DNA of 64,000 nucleotides from Cryobacterium sp. SO2 (GCF_026151165.2 NZ_CP117849.1:372001-436000); one strand, 5' to 3'. Shown: positions 32,720 through 41,838, counted from the first letter of the stretch. The notes: generated from the sequence alone by a model not told the origin. Numbers and translations are program-made.

Positions 32720-34059
32720 CCACGTTCAAAGAGCGCTCGACGAAGCCAGCGTCGCCGGCGGATGCGAGGGGGAAACCGGGGACGGCGGCGAAATTCACCC
32801 TCGCCGAGGTGCTGGAGATTCTGGCCGGCGGCCGGCTGCCGCTCCGGTTCACCGCCTACGACGGCAGTTCGGCCGGACCGCCCGACGCGCCGTTCGGGCT
32901 GGACCTGCGGACCCCGCGTGGCACGAGCTACCTCGCCACCGGCCGCGGCGACCTCGGTTTTGCCCGCGCCTACATCGCCGGTGACCTCGACATCCGCGGT
33001 GTGCACCCTGGCGACCCCTACGAACTGCTCAAGGCGCTCGCCGACAGCCTCGTCTTCACGCGCCCACCGGCACGGATGCTGGCCGACATCATCCGCTCCA
33101 TCGGCATCGAACACCTGCGCCCGATAGCGCCGCCGCCCCAGGAGGCGCAGCCCCGGTGGCGCAGGATCGCCGGGGGAATCCGGCATAGCAAGTCCCGGGA
33201 CGCCGATGCGATCCACCTCCACTACGACGTCTCGAACACCTTTTACGAGTGGGTGCTCGGTCCGTCGATGACGTACACCTGCGCCTGCTACCCGCGCGAC
33301 AGCGCCTCGCTCGAGGAGGCGCAGGAGAACAAGTACCGGCTCGTGTTCGACAAGCTGCGGCTGAGACCGGGCGACCGGTTGCTCGACGTCGGCTGTGGCT
33401 GGGGCGGCATGGTGCGCTACGCCGCTCGCCGCGGCGTGCGGGCCACCGGTGTGACGCTGTCGACCGAACAGACCAGGTGGGCGCAGCGAGCCATCGCAGA
33501 CGAGGGCCTGAGCGATCTGGCCGAGGTGCGTCACGCCGACTATCGCGATGTCACGGAAACCGGTTACGACGCGGTGTCGTCGATCGGGCTGCTCGAGCAC
33601 ATCGGCAGGCGCAACTATCCGTCCTACTTCGCCTTTCTGCAGTCCCGGCTGCGCCCCGGCGGGCTGTTGCTCAATCACTGCATCACCCGGCCCGAGAACC
33701 ACCACCAACCCCAGGCGCGCGGATTCATCGATCGCTACGTCTTCCCCGACGGGGAGCTCACCGGCGCGGGCCGGATCATCAGTGATGCTCAGGACACCGG
33801 CCTGGAGGTGCTGCACGAAGAGAACTTGAGGCAGCACTACGCGATGACCCTGCGCGACTGGTGCGCCAACCTCGTCGAACACTGGGACGAGGCCGTCGCC
33901 GAGGTGGGGCTCCCCACCGCGAAAGTGTGGGGTCTGTACATGGCGGGATCGCGGCTCGGATTCGAGAGCAACGGTATTCAGTTGCACCAGGTACTGCTGA
34001 GTAGGCCCCACCAGGGCGATGTCGGAGAGCTGCCGTTGCGGCCGTGGTGGACGCCCTAG
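32716..34059 (+). CDS. Cyclopropane-fatty-acid-synthase family methyltransferase (UfaA1/TmsB-like)
   Basis: 447-residue SAM-dependent lipid methyltransferase. The N-terminal domain (about 1-160) is the CFA lipid-binding part, with LATGRGDLGFARAYIAGDLD. The catalytic domain starts at HYDVSNTFYEWVLGPSMTYT and carries SAM motif I LLDVGCGWGGMVRYAA and the CFA motif SIGLLEHIGRRNYPSYF. It acts on double bonds of membrane phospholipid chains. Coupling to the FAD reductase (ATGA overlap) points to 10-methyl-branched rather than cyclopropane products: methylenation of an oleoyl chain followed by reduction. Confidence 0.85.
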   Translation: MTTFKERSTKPASPADARGKPGTAAKFTLAEVLEILAGGRLPLRFTAYDGSSAGPPDAPFGLDLRTPRGTSYLATGRGDLGFARAYIAGDLDIRGVHPGDPYELLKALADSLVFTRPPARMLADIIRSIGIEHLRPIAPPPQEAQPRWRRIAGGIRHSKSRDADAIHLHYDVSNTFYEWVLGPSMTYTCACYPRDSASLEEAQENKYRLVFDKLRLRPGDRLLDVGCGWGGMVRYAARRGVRATGVTLSTEQTRWAQRAIADEGLSDLAEVRHADYRDVTETGYDAVSSIGLLEHIGRRNYPSYFAFLQSRLRPGGLLLNHCITRPENHHQPQARGFIDRYVFPDGELTGAGRIISDAQDTGLEVLHEENLRQHYAMTLRDWCANLVEHWDEAVAEVGLPTAKVWGLYMAGSRLGFESNGIQLHQVLLSRPHQGDVGELPLRPWWTP

Positions 34060-34084
34060 GTCGACGTGCCCTTACGCTGGGGGA

Positions 34085-34372
34085 ATGTCCCGCACAATGC
34101 GCCTCAAGCCCAATGAGCTGGTCGCGGCGTGGCCGGATGGGCCCGCGAGCGATGCGATCGGAGAGGTCGCCCGGGTGTTTGCCGCGAACCTGCGCGCAGC
34201 CATCGGGGCCAGGAGCATCCGCAGCGCCGCCGAGGCCTGCGGGATGAACCACGCGACGCTGATCGGCATCCTGGAGGGGCGGGCGTGGCCGGACATGGAG
34301 ACCATCGCCAAGCTCGAACGCGGGCTGGATGCGGCGCTGTGGCCGGGGCACGGAACGGGCCACATCCGCTGA
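34085..34372 (+). CDS. Small XRE-type helix-turn-helix protein
   Basis: 95 residues from ATG 34085 (GGGGGA just upstream). Most of the protein is one HTH domain: FAANLRAAIGARSIRSAAEA then GMNHATLIGILEGRAWPDME, with the C-terminal helix IAKLERGLDAALWPGH. The pattern is that of a DNA-binding XRE/Cro domain without partner or sensor region. It starts 25 bases after the methyltransferase gene in the same direction, so it could be co-transcribed, but it has its own ribosome binding site. Target unknown. Confidence 0.75.
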   Translation: MSRTMRLKPNELVAAWPDGPASDAIGEVARVFAANLRAAIGARSIRSAAEACGMNHATLIGILEGRAWPDMETIAKLERGLDAALWPGHGTGHIR

Positions 34373-34377
34373 TCGGG

Positions 34378-34464
34378 TTTGTCGAGATCCCGTGGCGGGC
34401 CTGCACAGGTCGGGATGCGGGGTCTACTTCGACAGGCTCAGCACGGCGTCGACAGGCTCGACCA
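34378..34464. repeat. Decayed GTCGACAGGCTCGACC-type inverted repeat
   Basis: TTTGTCGAGATCC at 34378 and GTCGACAGGCTCGACCA at 34448-34464, with a third partial unit TTCGACAGGCTCAGCA around 34428, resemble the arms of the perfect inverted repeat at 30163-30219. The element lies between two convergent genes. Confidence 0.4.
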
Positions 34465-34474
34465 GCGGGAGGGG

Positions 34475-35215
34475 TTAGCGGGCTCCGCCGTCCATGACGA
34501 CGACGGCGCCGCTCATCATGTCGGCGCCGGGGCCGGCGAGGAAGACCGCGAGCGGGCCGAAGTCCTCAGGCTCCGCCAAGCGGCCTGCCGGGGTGCCGGC
34601 GGCGATTGCCGCCGCGGCCTCGTCGTTCATCACGTGGGCGTTGATGTTGGTGCGCACGGCGCCGGGGGCGATCGCGTTCACCGTGAGGGTGGGGCCCCAC
34701 TCCGAGGCGAGCGACTGGGTGATGCTGATGGCGGCGGCCTTGCTGGCGCAGTAGGCGGTCCACTCCGCGGCGCCGCTGGTGCCGGCCTGCGACGCCGTGA
34801 TGATGATCTTGCCGTGGCCCTGAGCGAGCATGCGCACGCCGAACTCCCTGGCGGTGGCGAAGGTGCCGAGCACGTTGATGTCGAACACCCGCTGCAGGTC
34901 GGCGTTTCGCAGTTCGGCCGAGGGGCGCACAAGCACGATTCCGGCGTTGGCGAACACGGCGTCCACGCCGCCGTGCTCCGTGAACAGGCTCTCCGCGAAG
35001 GCGGCCACGGCATCCTCGTCGGTGATGTCGAGCACCTTCGGGTGCAACAGCGCGCGCTCGTTGGGGTGCCGGTCGAGCATCCCGGCCAGGGCGGTGGGGT
35101 CGATGTCGGCGACGATGACGAAGGCGCCGGCCTGCGCGAGCGCCACGGCCATGGCCTCGCCGAGGCCCCTCGCGCCGCCGGTCACGACGATTCGTTGTCT
35201 TGCGAGTGCGTTCAT
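34475..35215 (-). CDS. Short-chain dehydrogenase/reductase (SDR)
   Basis: 246-residue classical SDR. The cofactor loop is VVTGGARGLGEAMA (TGxxxGxG), the acidic residue after beta-2 (VADID) predicts NAD preference, and the catalytic residues are Ser in IITASQAG and Tyr/Lys in YCASKAAA. NAG motif: FANAGIVL. The C-terminus ends SGAVVVMDGG. It is the last gene of a minus-strand operon and overlaps the MFS stop by ATGA (35212-35215). Substrate unknown; from context it may oxidise the carbonyl or alcohol product of the monooxygenase pathway. Confidence 0.9.
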   Translation of the reverse strand: MNALARQRIVVTGGARGLGEAMAVALAQAGAFVIVADIDPTALAGMLDRHPNERALLHPKVLDITDEDAVAAFAESLFTEHGGVDAVFANAGIVLVRPSAELRNADLQRVFDINVLGTFATAREFGVRMLAQGHGKIIITASQAGTSGAAEWTAYCASKAAAISITQSLASEWGPTLTVNAIAPGAVRTNINAHVMNDEAAAAIAAGTPAGRLAEPEDFGPLAVFLAGPGADMMSGAVVVMDGGAR

Positions 35216-36606
35216 GACGGGGTGTCCGCACGGCGGGAACCGGGCAGGGCGGCCACGGCGGCGACGCCGGCGAGGGCGATCACCGCACAGATCTGGAAGA
35301 CCGCCTGCGTGCCGGCGAGGTACCCGTCGGCTCCGGCCTGTCCGGCCAGCGCCGTCGCGATGACGATGCCGAAAACCGACAGGGCGAGCACAGTGGACAG
35401 GCTGCGCACGAACAGGATCAGCGAGGAACCCACGCCGAGGTCGGCCGGCCGCAGGAACCGCTGGCCGGTGGCGACGAGCTGCTGCGAGAGCATCCCGACA
35501 CCGCCGCCGATCACGAGGCCCGCGGCCGCGGCCACGACGGGATTGGCGAGGTCGGGGACGAGTGCGAGCGGGGCGAGCCCGACCGCCACCGTGATGGCGC
35601 CGGCCAGGAGCATCGGCTTGTCCCGGCCGGTGCGGGAGATGGTGCGGCCCGCCAGCAGCGAGCCGATCAGGGTCGCGGCCGACATCGGCACGAGCAGCAG
35701 ACCGGATGCGCCGGCGCTGAGACCGAGCCCGTTCTGGAAGAACATCGCCAGATAGACCGAGGCGGCGAAGGTCGCGACGCCCACGGTGACCGAGGCCACG
35801 AGCACGCCGAGCAGGGGCCCTGGCGCGAGCAGCGCCGGCGGCACCAGCGGACGAACGGCCCGGCGTTCCACCCTGAGCCCCACCAGGAGCAGGGCGACGA
35901 GCACGCCAACGATGACCAGCGAGGTGGCCGACAGCCAACCGGTTGCGGGCGCGATCACGGTGATCCAGACCATGGCCAGCAGCACGGTGCCGAGGGTGAG
36001 CAGCGCGCCGGCCAGGTCGAACGGGGCAGCGGTCTGCGGGGTGGGCGGGGGCAGCCGCACGAGCACCGTGATGAGGGTGAACGCGATCACGGCCAGCGGG
36101 AAGGTGGCGAAGAAGATCCAGCGCCATCCGCCCACGTCGACGATGAGCCCGCCGAGCGCGGGCGCGGCGACCGCGGCGGCGGCCATCACCGCGCCGAGGT
36201 AGCCGAAGTAGCGCGGCCGTTCCTCTGGCGTGGTGAGGTCGGTGACGATCAGCTGCACCACGGTGACGATGCCGCCGGCGCCGATGCCGATGATCGCGCG
36301 GCAGGCGATGATCATCCACGGTGCGACCGATAGCCCGGCGGCGATGGTGCCGACGCAGTAGATCACGATGGCGACCTGCACGAGCCGTTTGCGCGACACC
36401 CGGTCGGCCAGGCGGCCCCACACCGGGGTGGTCACGGTCAGCAACAACAGCGAGGTGGTGACGATCCAGGTGTACTCGGTCTGGGTTCCACCGAGATCGC
36501 CGATGAGTTGCGGCATGCCCGTGAGCACCATGGTGTTCGAGGCCATGGCGAAGAACAGCGAGAGCACCAGGGCACCGAAGGCGAGGTTGCGCGTGCTGTT
36601 GGTCAT
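35212..36606 (-). CDS. MFS transporter, DHA2-like
   Basis: 464-residue major facilitator protein with about 12-14 membrane segments. Start ATG 36606 (MTNSTRNLAFGALVLSLFFA). Motif A in loop 2-3 reads VWGRLADRVSRKRLV, and segment 1 has TMVLTGMPQLIGDLGGTQTEYTWIVTTSLL (first half TMVLTGMPQLIGDLGG), the DHA2 drug/H+ antiporter outline. It may export a product or toxic intermediate, or import substrate. It lies 47 bases after the monooxygenase gene and overlaps the SDR start. Confidence 0.9.
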   Translation of the reverse strand: MTNSTRNLAFGALVLSLFFAMASNTMVLTGMPQLIGDLGGTQTEYTWIVTTSLLLLTVTTPVWGRLADRVSRKRLVQVAIVIYCVGTIAAGLSVAPWMIIACRAIIGIGAGGIVTVVQLIVTDLTTPEERPRYFGYLGAVMAAAAVAAPALGGLIVDVGGWRWIFFATFPLAVIAFTLITVLVRLPPPTPQTAAPFDLAGALLTLGTVLLAMVWITVIAPATGWLSATSLVIVGVLVALLLVGLRVERRAVRPLVPPALLAPGPLLGVLVASVTVGVATFAASVYLAMFFQNGLGLSAGASGLLLVPMSAATLIGSLLAGRTISRTGRDKPMLLAGAITVAVGLAPLALVPDLANPVVAAAAGLVIGGGVGMLSQQLVATGQRFLRPADLGVGSSLILFVRSLSTVLALSVFGIVIATALAGQAGADGYLAGTQAVFQICAVIALAGVAAVAALPGSRRADTPS

Positions 36607-36653
36607 GGCCCCGGCGGGGCCGGTGGCGGGATCTCTCAGGCGTTCAGACGCGC

Positions 36654-37982
36654 TCACTGGTCTTGGAAGTTCTCGCGCATAGTGGCGTGCTTGTACTCCT
36701 TGCGGAACAGACCACGGTGCTGCAGAACCGGGATGACCTCGTCGACGAAACGGGCGATGCCCGCCGGGGCGCCGGAGCGCGGCGCGATCATGAACCCGCC
36801 GACGCCGCCGCCGGCGTGGAAGGCCTCTTCCATGTAGTCGGCGAGGAATTCGGGGGTGCCGACATACTCGGCGCCCTCCACGAGCCACTGCAGCGCATAC
36901 TCCTTGATGGTGGTCGTGGGGGTGCACGCCTCCATCGCAATGTCGAGGTAGCCCCAGTTGGGCGCGGCTCCCGCGGCGCGCACGGCGTTGATGGTCTCGT
37001 GCACGTAGGCGTCGGGCTCGAGCGGCCAGCCGTCCAGACCCCACCACTGGCTGAGGAACACGTGCGGCATCCGGTCGGGGAAAGACTCGCGGTACCGACG
37101 GGCGTTCTCGTTCGCCTCGGACGGACCAGACACCACGTCGAACGCGCCGGCCCAGACGATGCCGACGCTCTTGGGGTCGCGACCGGCCGCGATGGCGGCC
37201 GTTTCGAGCTTGGCCCGGTGGGCTGCCTTGCCCTTGGCGCTGTTCGCCTGGGCGAACTGCAGGTCGGCGTAAGTGGCGGCCAGCTTCATGCCGCTACCGG
37301 ACTGCCCGGCCATCACCTGCATCGGCCGGCCCTGGGGGGACGGAGCGGTGGGCAGCGGGCCCATCACCTTGAAATGCTCGCCGACGTGGTCGATGCGGTG
37401 CACCTTGGCGGGGTCGGCGACCTGGCCGGTCTCGCGGTTCCAGAGCATCGCATCCGGTTCGACCGAGTTGAACAGTTTGGTCAGCACCTCCTGGAACTCG
37501 GTGGCGCGCTCGTAGCGCCACTCGTGGTCAGGTGTGGTGTCGTAGCCGTAGTTCTGCGCCTCCTGGGGGAAGCCGCTCACCACGGCGTTGAACGCGACCC
37601 GGCCGCGGGTGACGTGGTCGAGGCTCGCCATCATGCGGGCGGTGTGGAAGGGGTGGTTGTAGGTCATCGACATCGTCGTGACGAAGCCCAGCCGCTGGGT
37701 GACCGTGGACATGGCCGCGACCATGGGGATCGGGTCGTGCCGGGGCCACGCCACACCGAGCTCAACGGTCTCGTCCATCGAGCCGTTCACCATCGGGGTG
37801 CCGGCCACGTCGGCGAAGAAGGCGCCGTCGAACTTGCCGCGCTCGAGGATGCGGGCGATGTCGAGGTACATCGCCGGGTCGCCGTAGGGGGCGTAGCCGC
37901 TCCACGAACCGGGGTAGCGCCACTTGGCGTTGGTGTGGATGAGCGACAGGTCGCAGATGAGCTTGAACTCGGATGAGGGCAT
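36654..37982 (-). CDS. LLM-class flavin monooxygenase, NtaA/SnaA/DszA family
   Basis: 442-residue two-component FMN-dependent monooxygenase. The family pattern is clear: WRYPGSWSGYAPYGDPAMYL near the N-terminus, GKFDGAFFADV, TTMSMTYNHPFHTARMMASLD, and GRVAFNAVVSG at the flavin phosphate site. Relatives attack nitrilotriacetate, dibenzothiophene sulfone or long-chain alkanes. They need a separate NAD(P)H:FMN reductase, and none is encoded in this operon. It lies downstream of SsuABC-type transporter genes, so import and oxidation of the same small organic molecule (organosulfur or amino-acid-like) is likely. Confidence 0.9.
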   Translation of the reverse strand: MPSSEFKLICDLSLIHTNAKWRYPGSWSGYAPYGDPAMYLDIARILERGKFDGAFFADVAGTPMVNGSMDETVELGVAWPRHDPIPMVAAMSTVTQRLGFVTTMSMTYNHPFHTARMMASLDHVTRGRVAFNAVVSGFPQEAQNYGYDTTPDHEWRYERATEFQEVLTKLFNSVEPDAMLWNRETGQVADPAKVHRIDHVGEHFKVMGPLPTAPSPQGRPMQVMAGQSGSGMKLAATYADLQFAQANSAKGKAAHRAKLETAAIAAGRDPKSVGIVWAGAFDVVSGPSEANENARRYRESFPDRMPHVFLSQWWGLDGWPLEPDAYVHETINAVRAAGAAPNWGYLDIAMEACTPTTTIKEYALQWLVEGAEYVGTPEFLADYMEEAFHAGGGVGGFMIAPRSGAPAGIARFVDEVIPVLQHRGLFRKEYKHATMRENFQDQ

Positions 37983-38036
37983 GACGGAGGTCCGTTCGTG
38001 AAGTGGTGCGAAGGAAAATGCGGGAACGCGCGGGCG

Positions 38037-38891
38037 TCAGCGGACGGGGCGGTCCCAGCGGAGGTAGTAGCGGGCGGCGAGTTTCACGACCACATCGAGC
38101 AGCACCCCGAAGAGCGCGAGCAGGGTGATGATGCCGAACATCCCGGCCACGTCGAGCCGCGCGGTGTACATCTGCAGCATCGTGCCGAGGCCGACGCTCG
38201 TGCCGGAGCCGAGCAGTTCGGCGAAGACCGCGCCGGTGAGGCAGAGCACGAAGCTCGCCTCGAAGGCCGCGAAGAGGAACGGCAGCGACTTGTACAGCCG
38301 CAGGTGCTTCAGGCGCTGCCAGCGGGTGGCGTGGGACACCCGCATCAGCTCCTCCTCTTCATCGGTGGTGCTGCGGAGGCCCGCGTACATGTTCACCATC
38401 ACCGGGAAGAACACGAAGGCCGCGATGAGCACGACCTTCGACCAGATGCCGAAGCCGAACCAGACAATGAACAGCGGCGTGAGGGCCACCTTCGGCACGG
38501 CCTGGAAGGCCACGATGTAGGGGTTCGCCAGCCGGTACAGGGTGTCGGACTCCGCGAGGGCGATGGCCAGGACGATGCCGGCCGCCGCTCCGACGGCGAA
38601 ACCGACCATCGCCTCCTGGAAGGTGACCCAGGTGGCCGACCAGATCACGGGCGATTGCACCTGGCTCCAGAGCGCGTCGAGGACGGGAATCGGGCCGGGC
38701 AGCACGAGCGGTTCGATCTGGAAGATCGAGACGACGGCCTGCCAGGCCAGGAGGGCCACGAGGACGTAGATGACGAAGACGACGACGCGGCGCACGGCCC
38801 AACGGGCGGATCTGGCGGCGCGCGCGCCGCGCGCCACGGTGGGTGCGGCGACGGGGGTTGAGGTGGAAATGGGGCTGGTGAGCACGGTCAT
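38037..38891 (-). CDS. ABC transporter permease (SsuC/TauC type)
   Basis: 284-residue permease with about six membrane segments after a polar start. The binding-protein-dependent transport motif reads ATRWQRLKHLRLYKSLPFLF (EAA-like loop), and KVALTPLFIVWFGFGIWSKV is the hallmark of nitrate/sulfonate/taurine permeases. It is the third gene of the operon. The ATPase gene upstream ends 17 bases before its start codon. Confidence 0.92.
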   Translation of the reverse strand: MTVLTSPISTSTPVAAPTVARGARAARSARWAVRRVVVFVIYVLVALLAWQAVVSIFQIEPLVLPGPIPVLDALWSQVQSPVIWSATWVTFQEAMVGFAVGAAAGIVLAIALAESDTLYRLANPYIVAFQAVPKVALTPLFIVWFGFGIWSKVVLIAAFVFFPVMVNMYAGLRSTTDEEEELMRVSHATRWQRLKHLRLYKSLPFLFAAFEASFVLCLTGAVFAELLGSGTSVGLGTMLQMYTARLDVAGMFGIITLLALFGVLLDVVVKLAARYYLRWDRPVR

Positions 38892-38908
38892 GATCGATCC
38901 TCGGGGCG

Positions 38909-39712
38909 TCAGTGGGTGATGTGTTCGCGCAGCTCGGCGGCCAGCCGGGCGAACTCGGGCATCTGGCGGGTCGCCTCGCCGCGGGGGCGCGGCAGGTCGA
39001 CGGTGAGGTCGGCCACGATGCGCCCCGGCCGGGGCGACATCACGATGACGCGGTCGGAGAGGTAGACCGCCTCGCTGATGTCATGGGTGATGAAGAAGAC
39101 CGTTGCACCGGATGCCTGCCAGATCGAGAGCAGCTCGTCGTGCATGTGCTCGCGGGTGATGGCGTCGAGCGCCCCGAACGGCTCATCCATGAGGATGACC
39201 GCCGGGTCGCTCACCAGGCAGCGGGCGATGGCCACCCGCTGCCGCATGCCGCCGGAGAGTTCCCGGGGGTACTTGCCGCCCAGGCCGCTCAGCTTGACCA
39301 TGTCGAGCAGCTCCTCGACCCTGGCCTCGACCGCGGCCTTGTTGTTGCGCTTGTCCAGCTTGGCCGGCAGGCCGATGTTCTCGGCCACGGTGTACCACTG
39401 CAGCAGCGAGGGCGTCTGGAAGGCGATGCCCACCTGCCGGCTCGGCCCCGTGACGTGCTCGGTGCCGATGTGCACCGCGCCGGCCGTGGGGGTGGCGAGC
39501 CCGGCGATGATCCGCAGCAGCGTTGACTTGCCGCAGCCGCTGGGCCCGAGCACCGACACGAACTGGCCGGACGGGATCTGCAGGTTCGACTCGGTCAGCG
39601 CGTGGATGGTGCCGCCATCCCGGGTGTTGAACTCCATCGAGACATCCTGCACATCGATGGAGCCGTCACGCCGGAGGACGCTGTTGCTGCTTCGGCTGTC
39701 GAGGAGGCTCAT
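38909..39712 (-). CDS. ABC transporter ATP-binding protein (SsuB/TauB type)
   Basis: 267-residue ATPase. Walker A GPSGCGKSTLLR, Q-loop FQTPSLLQWYTVAENI, signature LSGGMRQRVAIARCL, Walker B VILMDEPFGALDAITRE and switch FFITHD are all present. Start ATG 39712 follows the binding-protein stop by two bases, with GGAG-like sequence inside the preceding gene. It energises the SsuC-type permease. Confidence 0.93.
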   Translation of the reverse strand: MSLLDSRSSNSVLRRDGSIDVQDVSMEFNTRDGGTIHALTESNLQIPSGQFVSVLGPSGCGKSTLLRIIAGLATPTAGAVHIGTEHVTGPSRQVGIAFQTPSLLQWYTVAENIGLPAKLDKRNNKAAVEARVEELLDMVKLSGLGGKYPRELSGGMRQRVAIARCLVSDPAVILMDEPFGALDAITREHMHDELLSIWQASGATVFFITHDISEAVYLSDRVIVMSPRPGRIVADLTVDLPRPRGEATRQMPEFARLAAELREHITH

Positions 39713-39714
39713 CC

Positions 39715-40842
39715 CTACTGCTCCGTGATCGCGTCGTGGTCGAAGTCGTTGGCGGCCTCGATGTGGTCGGCGGAGAAGAACAGGGTCGGGTCGACCTCGG
39801 CCGTGGGGGTGATGGTGCCGGCCTCTTCCATGTAGGCGATCTGGTTGGTCCAGCGCTCGAGGGTCTGGATGCCCCAGGTGTAGTCCGCGTCGTGATCCTT
39901 GGCGCCCATGGTGGTGAGGGTGGAGTCGAGCACCGCGAGGTCGCGGGCGAGGGCTTCGTCTTCGTCGGCGCCGGGCAGCGGGGCGCGCTCCGGGTAGGCC
40001 GCCCAGAAGATCTTGATGGCGCTCTCCGGGAACTTCTGCAGGTAGACCATCGACTTGGCGATGGCGCGGGAGACGCCCTCGACCAGTTCCGGCTTGTCCG
40101 CGATGGTCTCGTCGGTGGCCGAGAGGCCGATGCCGTCGAACCCGCCGCTCCACTCGGTGCCCTCGAGGATGCGCGTGTCGTAACCTGCAGCCTCCCACGA
40201 GGTGAACATGCCGGGCCAGTAGAGCACGGCGTCGACATCGCCGGACTTGAGCGCCTCGGCCGGCGTCGCGCCGTAGCCGGTGACGATGGTGCTGATGTCG
40301 GCCAGGCCGAGGCCGGCCGGTTCGAGCGACTTGGTGAGGAACGCGTCGTACATGGGGCTGGTGCCCTCGAGACCGATGGTGGCGCCGGCGAGATCTGCGG
40401 TGGACTCGATGTCGGAGTCGGCGAGCACGCCGAGGTAGATGTTGAGGTTGGGGATGTAGTTGTAGATCGTCTTGGCGCCGAAGGCCGCGCCGTTGTTCGC
40501 GGCGACGAGCTGCTCCGGACCGGTCATGGCGAAGTCGGTCTGCCCGGCGAGCAGCGACTGCGGTCCGCCGGTGGCCGTGACGTCGATGGTCATGTCGATG
40601 CACTCGTCGTCGAAGTAGCCGAGTTCGTCGGCGAGGATGCCGTAGGGGATGTACGAGATGTCGAGGTCGGCCGTGGAGAGCAGCAGGCTCGACTCGGTCG
40701 TGGTCTCGCACTCGACCGCGGCGGGGTCGCTGGCGGCGGTGGTCTCGGTGGCGCAGCCAGAGAGCAGCAGGGCGCCGGTCGCGAGCGCGGCGGTGCCGGC
40801 CCAGCGAGCCTTGGAGGGGTGGAGCCGTCGGAATTCGCGCAT
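39715..40842 (-). CDS. ABC transporter substrate-binding lipoprotein (SsuA/NMT1-like)
   Basis: 375-residue binding protein. ATG 40842 gives a signal peptide with lipobox LLLSGC; earlier in-frame starts are disfavoured. The mature part has LDISYIPYGILADELGYFDD, the SsuA/ThiY-like opening, then LLAGQTDFAMTGPEQLVAAN and VDAVLYWPGMFTSWEA. First gene of a six-gene minus-strand operon (binding protein, ATPase, permease, monooxygenase, MFS, SDR). Ligand unknown; family members bind sulfonates, nitrate, taurine or pyrimidines. Confidence 0.9.
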   Translation of the reverse strand: MREFRRLHPSKARWAGTAALATGALLLSGCATETTAASDPAAVECETTTESSLLLSTADLDISYIPYGILADELGYFDDECIDMTIDVTATGGPQSLLAGQTDFAMTGPEQLVAANNGAAFGAKTIYNYIPNLNIYLGVLADSDIESTADLAGATIGLEGTSPMYDAFLTKSLEPAGLGLADISTIVTGYGATPAEALKSGDVDAVLYWPGMFTSWEAAGYDTRILEGTEWSGGFDGIGLSATDETIADKPELVEGVSRAIAKSMVYLQKFPESAIKIFWAAYPERAPLPGADEDEALARDLAVLDSTLTTMGAKDHDADYTWGIQTLERWTNQIAYMEEAGTITPTAEVDPTLFFSADHIEAANDFDHDAITEQ

Positions 40843-40980
40843 GGGGGGGCCTCTCGCAATCATCGGGTCGGTGCTGGAAACTCCAGCAATCGTCTGTGTG
40901 CGTGCCACGTTACGGAGCGCAGGTACGCGGTTTGATTGCGCGAGGGTGTCGGCCGAGTTACGCCGTCTCGCCGGGGTGAG

Positions 40981-40999
40981 AAAACCCCGGATTCCGGGC
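40981..40999 (-). terminator. Probable terminator after the GntR gene
   Basis: Read on the minus strand, CCCGG-AAT-CCGGG is followed by GTTTTC, directly downstream of the GntR stop. A second stem, GGGCC-ACAA-GGCCC, precedes it. The 202-base gap to the transporter operon therefore probably holds that operon's own promoter. Confidence 0.5.
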
Positions 41000-41043
41000 C
41001 TTGTGGCCCGTGCGGACCGGCCCTGGCGGTGGTGGAGCGGGAG

Positions 41044-41838
41044 TTACGCCGTCTTCCAGGCGAGCTTGAGGTCACCCACGTTGGCCGTGACGGCGGCCTT
41101 CCTGCTGTCGAAGTGGGCGATGTGCAGTTCGGCGGGGCGCTGGTCGAGGTCGGAGTACAGGGTCTCCCGCACCAGCAGCGGGTAGCCCGGTGTTACGCCG
41201 AGCAGCTCGGCGGTGCGCTCGTCGGCGCTGGTCGCCTCCACGGTGACGCTGATGTCGCCGGGCGGCTCATTGTGGATGCGCCGGTACCAGCTGATGTTGT
41301 CGGGCGAGAGCACGGGCTCCGCCGCTTCGAGCACCGGCGCGGGGCCGCGGCCGTAGCGCGAGAAGATGCCCACCGTGATCCCGTTGGTGCGGATCAGGAA
41401 TTCCGACATCCGCAGGGTGGACCCGCTGTCACCGAACCGGCTGCGCAGGTAGGCGTTGGCGGACACGTCACGGGTCTCCAGCAGGTGCAGGGCCGCGGTG
41501 GCGCCGATGACGGCTTCGATGCACTCGAAGATCGGGAACGCGTTGATGCCGGAGACCACGACGGTGCCGACACCGGGCTGGCGTTTGACGAGGCCGTCGA
41601 GCGCCAGGTTCTGCAGGGCCAGCCGCACGGCGTTCCGGCTGGTGCTGAGTTCGTGTACGAGCGCGGCTTCGTCCAGCTTGGAGTGGGCGGGCAGTTCACC
41701 GGAGCGGATGGCGGCGCGGAGCAGCGCGTAGACCCGGTGCGGCGACTTCTGCATGGTGTGGCCACGGCGCAGGCGCTCGCCGAGCCGTGCGGTGGCGAGC
41801 TCGGTCTGGGCCGTCTCCGACCGGGGGAGGGTGCTCAT
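41044..41838 (-). CDS. GntR family regulator, HutC/UTRA type
   Basis: 264 residues. N-terminal winged helix: HRVYALLRAAIRSGELPAHS, LDEAALVHELSTSRNAVRLA and VKRQPGVGTVV. The C-terminal UTRA ligand domain has RRIHNEPPGDISVTVEATSA (partial wording) and a final strand AELHIAHFDSRKAAVTANV. ATG at 41838. It sits upstream of, and in the same direction as, the transporter/monooxygenase operon (202 bases away) and downstream of acetolactate decarboxylase. It may control either; the catabolic operon is more likely. Confidence 0.88.
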   Translation of the reverse strand: MSTLPRSETAQTELATARLGERLRRGHTMQKSPHRVYALLRAAIRSGELPAHSKLDEAALVHELSTSRNAVRLALQNLALDGLVKRQPGVGTVVVSGINAFPIFECIEAVIGATAALHLLETRDVSANAYLRSRFGDSGSTLRMSEFLIRTNGITVGIFSRYGRGPAPVLEAAEPVLSPDNISWYRRIHNEPPGDISVTVEATSADERTAELLGVTPGYPLLVRETLYSDLDQRPAELHIAHFDSRKAAVTANVGDLKLAWKTA

